Shown here in pieces: positions 1 to 5,671 of a DNA stretch of 8,857 bases. Positions within the stretch are counted from its first letter, which is position 1. Each line of letters opens with the position of its first letter. The position numbers and the translations under genes were made by a program. A model generated the notes under the pieces. That model was not told the DNA's origin. It worked only from the letters and a program-made list of their open reading frames with translations, and did not search any database. The stretch is from Actinomycetes bacterium (GTDB taxonomy: Bacteria > Actinomycetota > Acidimicrobiia > Acidimicrobiales > Palsa-688), in assembly GCA_021827225.1 (NCBI GenBank), contig JAKAXG010000138.1, positions 1 through 8,857 of the forward strand. The letters are read 5' to 3'.

Positions 1-2
1 CG

Positions 3-881
3 CTCATCGCCTTCCTGCCGGTGTTCATGGCGTCGATCTTCCAGTACAGCCAGGCCCGGGCCAACCTGCTCGGCAACTGGATCTGGGCGTTCAACGCCGG
101 GGCCCTGATCGTGATCGGCCTCATCTCGGACAGGATCCGGGTGCGCAAGCCGCTCATGGCCCTGGGGGTGGTCGTGGCCGCCACGGCCACCGCCATCTTC
201 GCGGTGATCACCACCAACGCCGACACCGGTTACTACGAGTTCGTCACCGTGCTCAGCATCCTGGCCATCGGGCTCGGGTTCTCCTTCAGCACCTGGCTGG
301 CAGCCTACACCGAGACCGTCGAGGACGTCAACCCGGCCCTGACGGCCACCGGGCTGGCGATCTGGGGCTGGGTGCTGCGCATTGCGGTGGGGGCGTCGCT
401 GTTCATCCTGCCGTTCGTGGTCACCTCCATGACCCCGCTCGTCGAGCACGGCACCCAGGTGGAGGCCATCGTGGCGGCGCATCCGGCCGAGGTGGTCACC
501 ATCTCCAACATCGACCCGGTCACGCTGGCGACCCTCAACGCCAACCCGACCAACGCCCCGGCCATCGCCCGGGCGGTGGCGGAGATCTCGGCGGCCCAGC
601 GCGTCGGCCCGGGAGTGGCGCTGCAGAAGCTGATCGCCGTGAGCCAGGTGCCCAAGGCCCAGCTGGCCTACCTCAACGAGTACGGGCCCTCGGTGCAGCA
701 CGCCGCCACGGTGGCCCCCAAGGAGTGGCAGCGGTGGTGGTGGGGGTGCTTCGCCGCCGAGCTGGTGTTCCTGCCCACCATCTTCCTGCTGAGGGGTCGC
801 TGGAGCCCCGGCAAGGCCAAGAGGGACGCCGAAGAGCACGAGAGGATGGTCCAGTCGGAGCTGCGCAAGCTGGCCCACTGA
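3..881 (+). CDS. MFS transporter, C-terminal part (5' end outside window)
   Basis: The frame is open from base 3, so the gene starts before the window; the ATG at 21 is internal. The residues read as the last half of a major facilitator superfamily permease. Counting from that internal Met, there are hydrophobic segments at about 19-36, 45-63, 73-92, 106-135 and 240-257. A motif-A-like loop, GLISDRIRVRKP (about 33-44), lies between the first two. An unusual soluble stretch of about 100 residues (137-236), rich in Ala, Val, Asn and Pro, separates the last two helices and would face outside if topology is standard. The tail is charged (RGRWSPGKAKRDAEEHE). The substrate cannot be inferred. The frame ends in TGA and is followed by hairpins at 907-933 and 951-974. 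The family call is firm; the subfamily is not assigned. Confidence 0.85.
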   Translation, partial: LIAFLPVFMASIFQYSQARANLLGNWIWAFNAGALIVIGLISDRIRVRKPLMALGVVVAATATAIFAVITTNADTGYYEFVTVLSILAIGLGFSFSTWLAAYTETVEDVNPALTATGLAIWGWVLRIAVGASLFILPFVVTSMTPLVEHGTQVEAIVAAHPAEVVTISNIDPVTLATLNANPTNAPAIARAVAEISAAQRVGPGVALQKLIAVSQVPKAQLAYLNEYGPSVQHAATVAPKEWQRWWWGCFAAELVFLPTIFLLRGRWSPGKAKRDAEEHERMVQSELRKLAH

Positions 882-906
882 CCGCCCAGGATCCCCCCGC
901 CGATGT

Positions 907-933
907 GAGCCGGCCGGAACCCCCGGCCGGCTC
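907..933. terminator. Perfect 11-bp hairpin after the MFS gene
   Basis: GAGCCGGCCGG (907-917) pairs perfectly with CCGGCCGGCTC (923-933) around a 5-nt AACCC loop, 25 bases after the MFS stop. There is no T-run after it, which is common for actinobacterial terminator hairpins. The role in termination is inferred. Confidence 0.55.
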
Positions 934-950
934 TGTCGGCTGCGGACATC

Positions 951-974
951 CCCCGGCCCCCGGGCCGGGGTTTT
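951..974 (+). terminator. GC-rich hairpin with short T-run
   Basis: CCCCGGCC (951-958) pairs with GGCCGGGG (963-970) and is followed directly by TTTT (971-974), the usual layout of a short intrinsic terminator. It lies between the MFS gene and the DJ-1 family gene, so with the hairpin at 907-933 it probably separates their transcripts. A role in the leader of the next gene (start 1005) is possible but less likely. Confidence 0.5.
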
Positions 975-1004
975 GCCCGGGGGGGGAACGGTAAGGAACG
1001 CTTC

Positions 1005-1721
1005 ATGGCTCACATCCTTCTTGTCCTGTCCGCGAGCGACCACTGGACCCTCGACGACGGCGAGCGGCACCCGACGGGCTACTGGGCCGAGGAGTTCGTC
1101 GTTCCCCACCGCACATTCCGCGACCGCGGGGTGGAGGTGACCGTCGCCACACCCGGTGGGGGCCGGCCGTCGGTGGACGAGGCCAGCCTCAGCGCCGACA
1201 TGAACGGCGGGGACGAGCAGAAGGTGGCCGGGATGCGCCGCTACATCGACTCCGTGCAGGGGGAGCTGGCCGCTCCGGCCCGTCTGGAGGACGTGGCCGG
1301 ACGCATCGGCGATTTCGACGCGGTGTACATCCCGGGCGGCCACGGGCCGATGGAGGACCTACCGGAGGACCCGGCACTGGGCCGGATCATCTCCGACCTC
1401 CACCAGGCCGGGAAGGTCGTGGCGGCCATGTGCCACGGCCCGGCCGGGCTGTTCTCCGCCCGCCGGCCCGACGGGAAGTGGCTGTTCGACGGCCGGCGGG
1501 TCACCGGCTTCAGCGACGACGAGGAGCGCCAGGTCGGGCTGGCCGACCGGGCCCGCTGGCTCCTCGAGGACCGGCTGCGGCGGGAGGGAGGACGCTACGA
1601 GTCCGGGCCGGCATGGGAGTCGTTCGTGGTGAGCGACGGGAACCTGATCACCGGCCAGAACCCGGCTTCGTCGCAGGCCGCCACCGACCGGACCCTCGAG
1701 GCTCTCGGGGTCCCGGCCTGA
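1005..1721 (+). CDS. DJ-1/PfpI family protein (Hsp31-like class I glutamine amidotransferase fold)
   Basis: A 238-residue cytosolic protein of the DJ-1/PfpI superfamily. The nucleophile elbow is AAMCHGPAG, with Cys143 followed by His144. An acidic residue near the N-terminus (GYWAEEF, Glu29/Glu30) fits the Glu that hydrogen-bonds the reactive Cys in this family. The strand-loop YIPGGHGPMEDLP (108-120) is the typical segment before the elbow. The early WAEE block and the GRRVTGFSDDEE segment after the elbow resemble the Hsp31/HchA-like branch, whose members act as glutathione-independent glyoxalase or in protein quality control. Which activity applies here is inference. The start is supported by AAGGA at 993-997, 7 bases before ATG. 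It converges with the flavoprotein gene, with only 28 bases between the stops and no clear terminator there. Confidence 0.9.
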   Translation: MAHILLVLSASDHWTLDDGERHPTGYWAEEFVVPHRTFRDRGVEVTVATPGGGRPSVDEASLSADMNGGDEQKVAGMRRYIDSVQGELAAPARLEDVAGRIGDFDAVYIPGGHGPMEDLPEDPALGRIISDLHQAGKVVAAMCHGPAGLFSARRPDGKWLFDGRRVTGFSDDEERQVGLADRARWLLEDRLRREGGRYESGPAWESFVVSDGNLITGQNPASSQAATDRTLEALGVPA

Positions 1722-1749
1722 CCGCAGCAGGGGCCGGGGCGCCGTCCGC

Positions 1750-3108
1750 TCAGGGCAGACGCCGGACGGCATCCTCTATGGCCCGGTGGAACGTCGGGTA
1801 GGCGTAGATCATCTCCGCCAGCACCGAGACCGGCACCCGGCCGTGCACCGCCACCGCCAGAGCGGAGAGAACCTCTCCTCCGGCCGGCCCGGCCGAGGTG
1901 GCCCCGACTAGCAGCCCAGAGTCGCGGTCGGCCACCAGCTTGATGAATCCGTCGTTGCCGGCCTTGTGGATCCATCCCCTGGCCGACGACGGTATCGGGG
2001 TGACGGCCGTGGAAGCCGCAAGGCCCTGATCGCGGGCCTGGGCCTCGGTCAGGCCGACTGCGCCGACCTCGGGGTCGGTGAAGGTGACGCGGGGCAGGGC
2101 CCGGTAATCGGCCGGCTGGTGGGGTTGGCCCAGGATGTCGGCCGCGGCGATGCGGGCCTGGTACATGGCCACGTGGGTGAAGGCGCCCCGGCCGGTTATG
2201 TCGCCCACCGCCCAGAGCCGGTCTCCGGCCCGGAGGTGCTCGTCGACGGCGACGAAGCGGGCGGATTCGTCCAGGCCGGCCGCCGCGACCCCGAGCCGAC
2301 CCAGATCGGCTCGGCGGCCGGTGGCCACCAGGAGCCGGTCGGCCTCGACGGGGGGCCCGCCGGCGACCTCGATCCGGAATCTCCCCCCGTCATGGGTGAC
2401 CCGGCTGATGCCCGCCCCGGCCACCACGCCCAGGCCCTCTCCCGCGAACACCCCGGCGATCAACTCGCCGGCCTCTGGTTCCTCCACCGGCAGCAACCGG
2501 TCCGCCGCCTCCATGACGGTCACCTGGGAGCCGAAGCGGGCGACGACCTGGGCGAACTCCAGCCCGACGGCGCCGCCGCCGATGACCGCCAGCGACCGGG
2601 GCACCTCGGTGGCCTCCACCGCCTCCCGGTTGGTCCAGTAGGGCGTGCCGGCCAGTCCGGGGATGCACGGGGCCGAAGGCTCGGTGCCGGCGGCGATCAC
2701 CAAGGCGGTGCCGGCGTGGAACTCGACGCCGCCGACCGCCACGGTTGACGGGCCGGTGATGCGGGCCTCGCCGCGCACGAAGCGGCCACCTTTGCCCTCG
2801 AACCGCTCGACCGCCACGGTGTCGTCCCAGTCGTCGGTGGCCTCGTCGCGGATGCGCCGGGCGACGGGCGCCCAGTCCGGGGCCACCGTCGATGATCCGG
2901 CCAGCGCACCGATCCGGCGCCCCTCGGCGAGGGAGTCGGCGGCGCGGATCATCATCTTCGAAGGCACGCACCCCCAGTACGGACATTCGCCGCCGAGAAG
3001 CCGGGAGTCCACCCCGACCACCGACATCCCCGCCTCGGCCAGCCGGCCGGCCACCTCCTCCCCTCCGGGCCCCATCCCCACCACGACTGCGTCCACCTGC
3101 TCGGCCAC
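1750..3108 (-). CDS. FAD/NAD(P)-dependent disulfide oxidoreductase, LPD/mercuric reductase-like, lacking the C-terminal His-Glu dyad
   Basis: A class I pyridine nucleotide-disulfide oxidoreductase, 452 residues from the preferred start. In order (numbered from that start): FAD fold GMGPGG (11-16); redox-active disulfide GGECPYWGCVPSK with Cys42 and Cys47; NAD(P) fold IGGGAVGLEF (176-185) with Glu200 at the end of the second strand, suggesting NADH; the second FAD contact AVGDITG (300-306); then the dimerisation domain. The end reads YAYPTFHRAIED, where lipoamide dehydrogenases have HPTxSE: the base is Tyr437 and the paired Glu is Arg442. The terminal Cys pair of mercuric reductase is also absent. 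It is therefore neither a normal LPD nor MerA; the substrate is unknown. The open frame reaches GTG 3159, but the GTG at 3108 has AGGAGG 8 bases upstream and starts right before the FAD fold, so it was chosen. Confidence 0.88.
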   Translation of the reverse strand: MAEQVDAVVVGMGPGGEEVAGRLAEAGMSVVGVDSRLLGGECPYWGCVPSKMMIRAADSLAEGRRIGALAGSSTVAPDWAPVARRIRDEATDDWDDTVAVERFEGKGGRFVRGEARITGPSTVAVGGVEFHAGTALVIAAGTEPSAPCIPGLAGTPYWTNREAVEATEVPRSLAVIGGGAVGLEFAQVVARFGSQVTVMEAADRLLPVEEPEAGELIAGVFAGEGLGVVAGAGISRVTHDGGRFRIEVAGGPPVEADRLLVATGRRADLGRLGVAAAGLDESARFVAVDEHLRAGDRLWAVGDITGRGAFTHVAMYQARIAAADILGQPHQPADYRALPRVTFTDPEVGAVGLTEAQARDQGLAASTAVTPIPSSARGWIHKAGNDGFIKLVADRDSGLLVGATSAGPAGGEVLSALAVAVHGRVPVSVLAEMIYAYPTFHRAIEDAVRRLP

Positions 3109-3116
3109 CGCATCCA

Positions 3117-3122
3117 CCTCCT
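3117..3122 (-). promoter_or_regulatory. Consensus Shine-Dalgarno deciding the flavoprotein start
   Basis: CCTCCT on the plus strand is AGGAGG on the minus strand, 8 bases before the GTG at 3108. It lies inside the longer open frame that begins at 3159. The spacing is ideal and the downstream start leaves a normal short N-terminus before the FAD-binding motif. Confidence 0.7.
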
Positions 3123-3171
3123 GTCGTCCAAACCCGCTGACGCCCCCAGATCCTTCCACCCGGGCGGGGAG

Positions 3172-3399
3172 TCAGTGGGCGGGGCGGATGCGTCCCTGCG
3201 CGTCGAGGAGGTGGTGGTGCGCCTCGTGCACGGCGAAGCACGCCAGGAGGATCCGGTCCCCGAAGACGCGCACCATGTCGCGCACGTGGGCGCCGTACTG
3301 GATCGGCGAACAGACATCGGCAGCCGGATCCTGCCCGCACTGCGGGCAGGCCCGGTCCTGGATACGCACCCACTGCCAGCCCTCCGGAGCGTTCTTCAC
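3172..3399 (-). CDS. Short DinB-superfamily-like protein, apparently internally deleted
   Basis: About 75 residues from GTG 3399; the frame stays open to a TTG at 3507 but that part is low-complexity and unlike any family. The first half, WVRIQDRACPQCGQD then YGAHVRDMVRVFGDRI, matches my recollection of the N-terminus of actinobacterial DinB-like proteins (a CPxCG segment, then the first metal-ligand helix with GHVRD). The second half, FAVHEAHHHLLDA, matches their C-terminal helix with the HxxxH metal ligands. In the family these blocks are about 60-80 residues apart; here they nearly touch, so the middle of the four-helix bundle is missing while the frame is kept. Many such proteins are thiol-dependent enzymes or unknown; no activity is claimed. 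It lies 63 bases upstream of the flavoprotein start on the same strand and could be co-transcribed. The Shine-Dalgarno site (GGAGG about 14 bases upstream) is poorly spaced. It may be a remnant. Confidence 0.5.
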   Translation of the reverse strand: MKNAPEGWQWVRIQDRACPQCGQDPAADVCSPIQYGAHVRDMVRVFGDRILLACFAVHEAHHHLLDAQGRIRPAH

Positions 3400-3428
3400 C
3401 GCACCACTGTCACCCTCCGGACCAGCTC

Positions 3429-3481
3429 CAGCAAGCGATATCAGGCCGACCAGCCGGATATCAGCAAGCGGCCGCAAGCGG
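3429..3481. repeat. Interleaved short direct repeats
   Basis: CAGCAAGCG occurs at 3429-3437 and 3462-3470 (33 bases apart), with a related CGCAAGCGG at 3473-3481. GATATCAG occurs at 3437-3444 and 3457-3464 (20 bases apart), and each copy contains the palindrome GATATC. The cluster lies between the DinB-like gene and the start of detectable RIC homology at about 3491. It could be a binding region, since it is upstream of the minus-strand genes, or a scar of rearrangement. Function is not known. Confidence 0.4.
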
Positions 3482-3490
3482 GAATCAAAC

Positions 3491-3788
3491 CGGCTACTGG
3501 CAGCCAAGGTGCTCTCGGTGCACGGCGACCGCCATCCCGAGCTGGGGGAGGTCGCCCGGCAGTCGCCGGGATCGCCGCCCGCACCTGGCCGCGGAGGAGA
3601 ACGAGGTGTCCCCCCAACATCGCCGCCCTGGCGCCCGGTAGCGCCGGCGACGACCCACGCCCGAAGACGGATGCGCCAGCTACCGCTCGCTGTACGAGAG
3701 GCTCTCGCACCTCGAGTCGGACACCCACGTCCACATCCACCTCGAGAACAACATCCTCTTCCCGGCCGCCCTGGTCGAGGCGATCTAG
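3491..3788 (+). pseudogene. Decayed RIC (YtfE/ScdA-type) di-iron hemerythrin-like gene
   Basis: Pieces of a Repair of Iron Centers protein appear on the plus strand in changing frames. LLAAKVLSVHGDRHPELGEV (3491-3556 region) is the segment after the N-terminal domain. RPHLAAEENEVSP (3576-3614) carries the His and Glu of the first hemerythrin ligand helix. NIAALAPGS follows one frame away (3616-3642), and the rest is PEDGCASYRSLYERLSHLES then HVHIHLENNILFPAALVEAI, ending in TAG at 3786-3788. Frames change near 3560-3580, at the C-run 3610-3615 and near 3650. The first change could be an indel or small deletion. A TAG at 3639-3641 interrupts the final frame, and the middle ligand block (normally an EHD motif) and the N-terminal domain are missing. 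Intact relatives repair nitrosatively or oxidatively damaged iron-sulfur clusters; this copy cannot make such a protein. The minus-strand open frame across it is a shadow. Confidence 0.8.
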
Positions 3789-3902
3789 ACAGCCCACGGG
3801 CCCCCGAGGTGGAGGTGGCCGCGCCACCGCTGCGCCGCTCCAGTCAGTGCCGGGAGGACCCTCAGCGGAAGCCAGCTCTGGCGAATCCTCCGACAGCCCG
3901 GT
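3789..3902. other. Short convergent spacer without a gene
   Basis: This spacer separates the RIC remnant (plus) from the 3' end of the HPP-like gene (minus). The only structure seen is a weak 6-bp hairpin, GGTGGC-CGC-GCCACC. No gene remnant was recognised. Confidence 0.4.
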
Positions 3903-4874
3903 TCATTCCCCGGCACCGGCGGGGCGGCGGCGGGCGAAGGTGTAGCGGTGGGCGACGCTGGCGGCCGCGTACAACACCGCGGATCCTACGGTCACGGCGG
4001 CCACGAACCGGACCGGGTGGCCGGCGCCGGTCAGCTGCGGGATCAACGCAACGGCGAGCGCCGGCGGGTGCGGCACCGACGCGGCCACCAGGAGACCAGC
4101 AGCCAAGATGACGGCCACGCATCCGCCGACCCACTCCGGATGGACGGCGTAGGCGAGGGCCGCGCCGAGACCGGCGGCGGTCACGGTGGCCGCCCATTGG
4201 GCCAGGCCGACCGCGGCGCTGCGCTGCGATCGGGCCAGCCACTCGAAGGTGGCCACGAACAGCGGAGGGGCGACAGCCGGCGCCGGTAGACGGAGGAGCG
4301 GACCGGCGGTCACCACCCACATCCCCACCAGGACCCAACCCAGCAACGTCGGGCCCGTCGGTGAGGATCCCCGCCCCCGTAGCAGCAGGGCCCGCTTCCC
4401 ACCAGCCTCCCGGGGACCTGCCTCTGACCGGGTGGCGGCTTCGAAGGCGGCGAGGACTGCACCGATGGCCGCCACAGCGGCCACGAAACTCCAGGACCGT
4501 ATGCCGAACACGACCGGCAGCACCGCGGCGGAGATGACCGGCGCCAGTCGCGACCTGAGGAGGCGCAGCACTACGAGAGCGGCGGTCAGCGCCACCAGCT
4601 CGCGCCCCCAGGCGGGGCCGCCGAGGCGGGTCAGTGCCACCCCGAGGGCCGCCGCCGCCGCGGGAGCGACCAGGAGCACCCCCGGGGCCTCACGCCAGGC
4701 ACCGATCCGCAGGGCCATCACGCCGAACGCCAGGGCCGCTCCTTCGGGGAAGATCAGCTGGGGCGCTCCGGCCGCTCCGGCCACGGCCAGCATGGCCACC
4801 GGAACCAGCAACGACATCCCGAATCTCCACCCGGTACGAGCCCGGCCCGCTGACGCCCGGGGAAGGGGCGACAT
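3903..4874 (-). CDS. HPP-family-like integral membrane protein
   Basis: A 323-residue very hydrophobic protein with about eight to ten predicted helices in two halves. The first half (about 20-145) contains IFPEGAALAFG (41-51). A polar linker of about 30 residues (148-176) follows. The second half (177-308) contains the signature PHPPALAVALIPQL (268-281), which gives the HPP family its name. The family is of uncertain function; some plant and cyanobacterial members have been linked to nitrite transport, which is not evidence of the same role here. The ATG at 4874 lies 9 bases after the stop of the anti-sigma gene, suggesting translational coupling. An alternative start, ATG 4817 (Met20), has GGAG 7 bases upstream and gives a tighter N-terminus before the first helix. 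The tail is basic (RYTFARRRP). Confidence 0.7.
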   Translation of the reverse strand: MSPLPRASAGRARTGWRFGMSLLVPVAMLAVAGAAGAPQLIFPEGAALAFGVMALRIGAWREAPGVLLVAPAAAAALGVALTRLGGPAWGRELVALTAALVVLRLLRSRLAPVISAAVLPVVFGIRSWSFVAAVAAIGAVLAAFEAATRSEAGPREAGGKRALLLRGRGSSPTGPTLLGWVLVGMWVVTAGPLLRLPAPAVAPPLFVATFEWLARSQRSAAVGLAQWAATVTAAGLGAALAYAVHPEWVGGCVAVILAAGLLVAASVPHPPALAVALIPQLTGAGHPVRFVAAVTVGSAVLYAAASVAHRYTFARRRPAGAGE

Positions 4875-4883
4875 CCCGGCCGT

Positions 4884-5150
4884 TCAGGCGCCGGGCTCGA
4901 GGGAACCGACCCGCCGGGCGAACTCCTCCAGGCGGCGGCGGGCCAGGTCGTCCAGGCTTCCGGTGCGGACGATGGAGTCCTTGATGGCCCGGTAGGTGGC
5001 CGCATTCATTCGGCAGCGGCGGCACCCGTCGAGATGGACCGACACCCGCCCGGCGGTGACCCCGTCCATCTCGCCGTCCAGATATCCCTGCAGCACCCGT
5101 GCCGCTCTCATGCAGCCGGTCCTCGCTTCCCGACCGCGGTCAGTTCTCAT
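4884..5150 (-). CDS. Zinc-type anti-sigma factor (zf-HC2), orphan
   Basis: An 88-residue soluble protein with an anti-sigma ZAS/zf-HC2 domain. ARVLQGYLDGEMD (17-29) is followed by the zinc motif HLDGCRRC: His39, Cys43 and Cys46 in HxxxCxxC spacing. Cys13 is placed like the upstream fourth ligand, which favours ATG 5150 over ATG 5111 (Met14), although the latter has GAGG 9 bases upstream. The tail is helical and charged and has no membrane segment, so it is cytosolic. Such proteins bind and silence an ECF sigma factor, often in response to redox or metal signals. No sigma gene lies next to it: the minus-strand DNA upstream holds only the DUF427 gene. The HPP-like gene starts 9 bases after its stop, so the two probably form one transcript. 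Confidence 0.75.
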   Translation of the reverse strand: MRTDRGREARTGCMRAARVLQGYLDGEMDGVTAGRVSVHLDGCRRCRMNAATYRAIKDSIVRTGSLDDLARRRLEEFARRVGSLEPGA

Positions 5151-5265
5151 GACCGTCCCGGCCCCCTTCCTCCACCGGCGCGGTCACGCCGGCTGGCTCG
5201 GGGATCACCCACCGCTCGAACGCGGCGCCGGAGGGTGGGGCCAGCCCGATGGCCCGACACGGCGG
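5151..5265. other. Spacer between DUF427 and anti-sigma genes
   Basis: No gene, repeat or strong hairpin was seen. A promoter for the anti-sigma/HPP pair would be expected here on the minus strand, but no clear -35/-10 pair could be picked out. Confidence 0.35.
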
Positions 5266-5304
5266 TCACGGACGGTCCGGGACCTCCTCGACCTGGACGC
5301 CCTG

Positions 5305-5568
5305 TCAGAAGGCGACATGGTCGCGGATCTCGGCGGCGGCCGGGGACGGATCCGGGTAGTACCAGGCGCCGGCCGGGTTGACGGCGTCGTCGACCACGAT
5401 GTCGTAGTAGCTGGCCTGGCCCTTCCACGGGCAGCGGGTGTGCCGGTCCGAGTGGACCAGAAGCTCACGCCGTACGCTGCCGGGAGGGAAGTACCGGTTG
5501 CCCTCGACGACCACGGTGTCGCTGCTCTCGGCCAGTACGGCCCCGTTCCAGGTGGCTATCACGGTCAT
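5305..5568 (-). CDS. DUF427 domain protein with premature TGA stop
   Basis: An 87-residue protein of the DUF427 family. Visible blocks are ATWNGAVLAES (5-15), VEGNRYFPPGSV (21-32), the invariant TRCPWKGQASYY (44-55) and NPAGAWYYPDP (64-74), ending in RDHVAF. Family members normally continue VAFW followed by about ten residues. Here the codon after Phe87 is TGA (5305-5307), and the same frame then reads QGVQVEEVPDRP to a second TGA at 5266-5268. This looks like a Trp codon (TGG) changed to TGA. The fold is small and all-beta and its biochemical function is unknown. The shortened protein lacks only the last strand or tail and may still fold. ATG 5568 has no evident Shine-Dalgarno. Confidence 0.82.
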   Translation of the reverse strand: MTVIATWNGAVLAESSDTVVVEGNRYFPPGSVRRELLVHSDRHTRCPWKGQASYYDIVVDDAVNPAGAWYYPDPSPAAAEIRDHVAF

Positions 5569-5671
5569 GGCAACAGAACCCGCTTCACCCGCGCCGCCAT
5601 TCCACCAGGTGCCGGCACCGGAGCAGGCTCGACGAGCTCACCCGAACACCGCTTCCCCCGGCAGGTATCCC
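5569..5671. other. Spacer between hydrolase and DUF427 genes
   Basis: No gene was seen. A 6-bp hairpin with a 5-nt loop (5678-5694) lies inside the last codons of the hydrolase and could act as a weak terminator for it. The spacer would hold any promoter of the DUF427 gene. Confidence 0.3.

Noticed and set aside
1750..3108. Mercury resistance (merA) assignment
   Set aside because: The terminal Cys pair and the N-terminal metal-binding domain of MerA are absent, and no other mer genes are nearby.
3330..3350. A 21-base near-perfect palindrome, CCTGCCCGCA-C-TGCGGGCAGG
   Set aside because: It lies inside the DinB-like gene and encodes the CPQCGQ segment, whose codons produce it. No separate role is supported.
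2645..4111. A plus-strand open frame of nearly 490 codons
   Set aside because: Its first part is antisense to the flavoprotein and its last part antisense to the HPP-like gene. Composition is Arg/Pro/Ser-rich with no family motif. Only about 3491-3560 carries real signal, from the RIC remnant.
5305..5307. TGA recoded as tryptophan or selenocysteine
   Set aside because: Other genes in the window end in TGA and use TGG for Trp, and no selenocysteine insertion hairpin was seen after the codon. A plain nonsense change is simpler.
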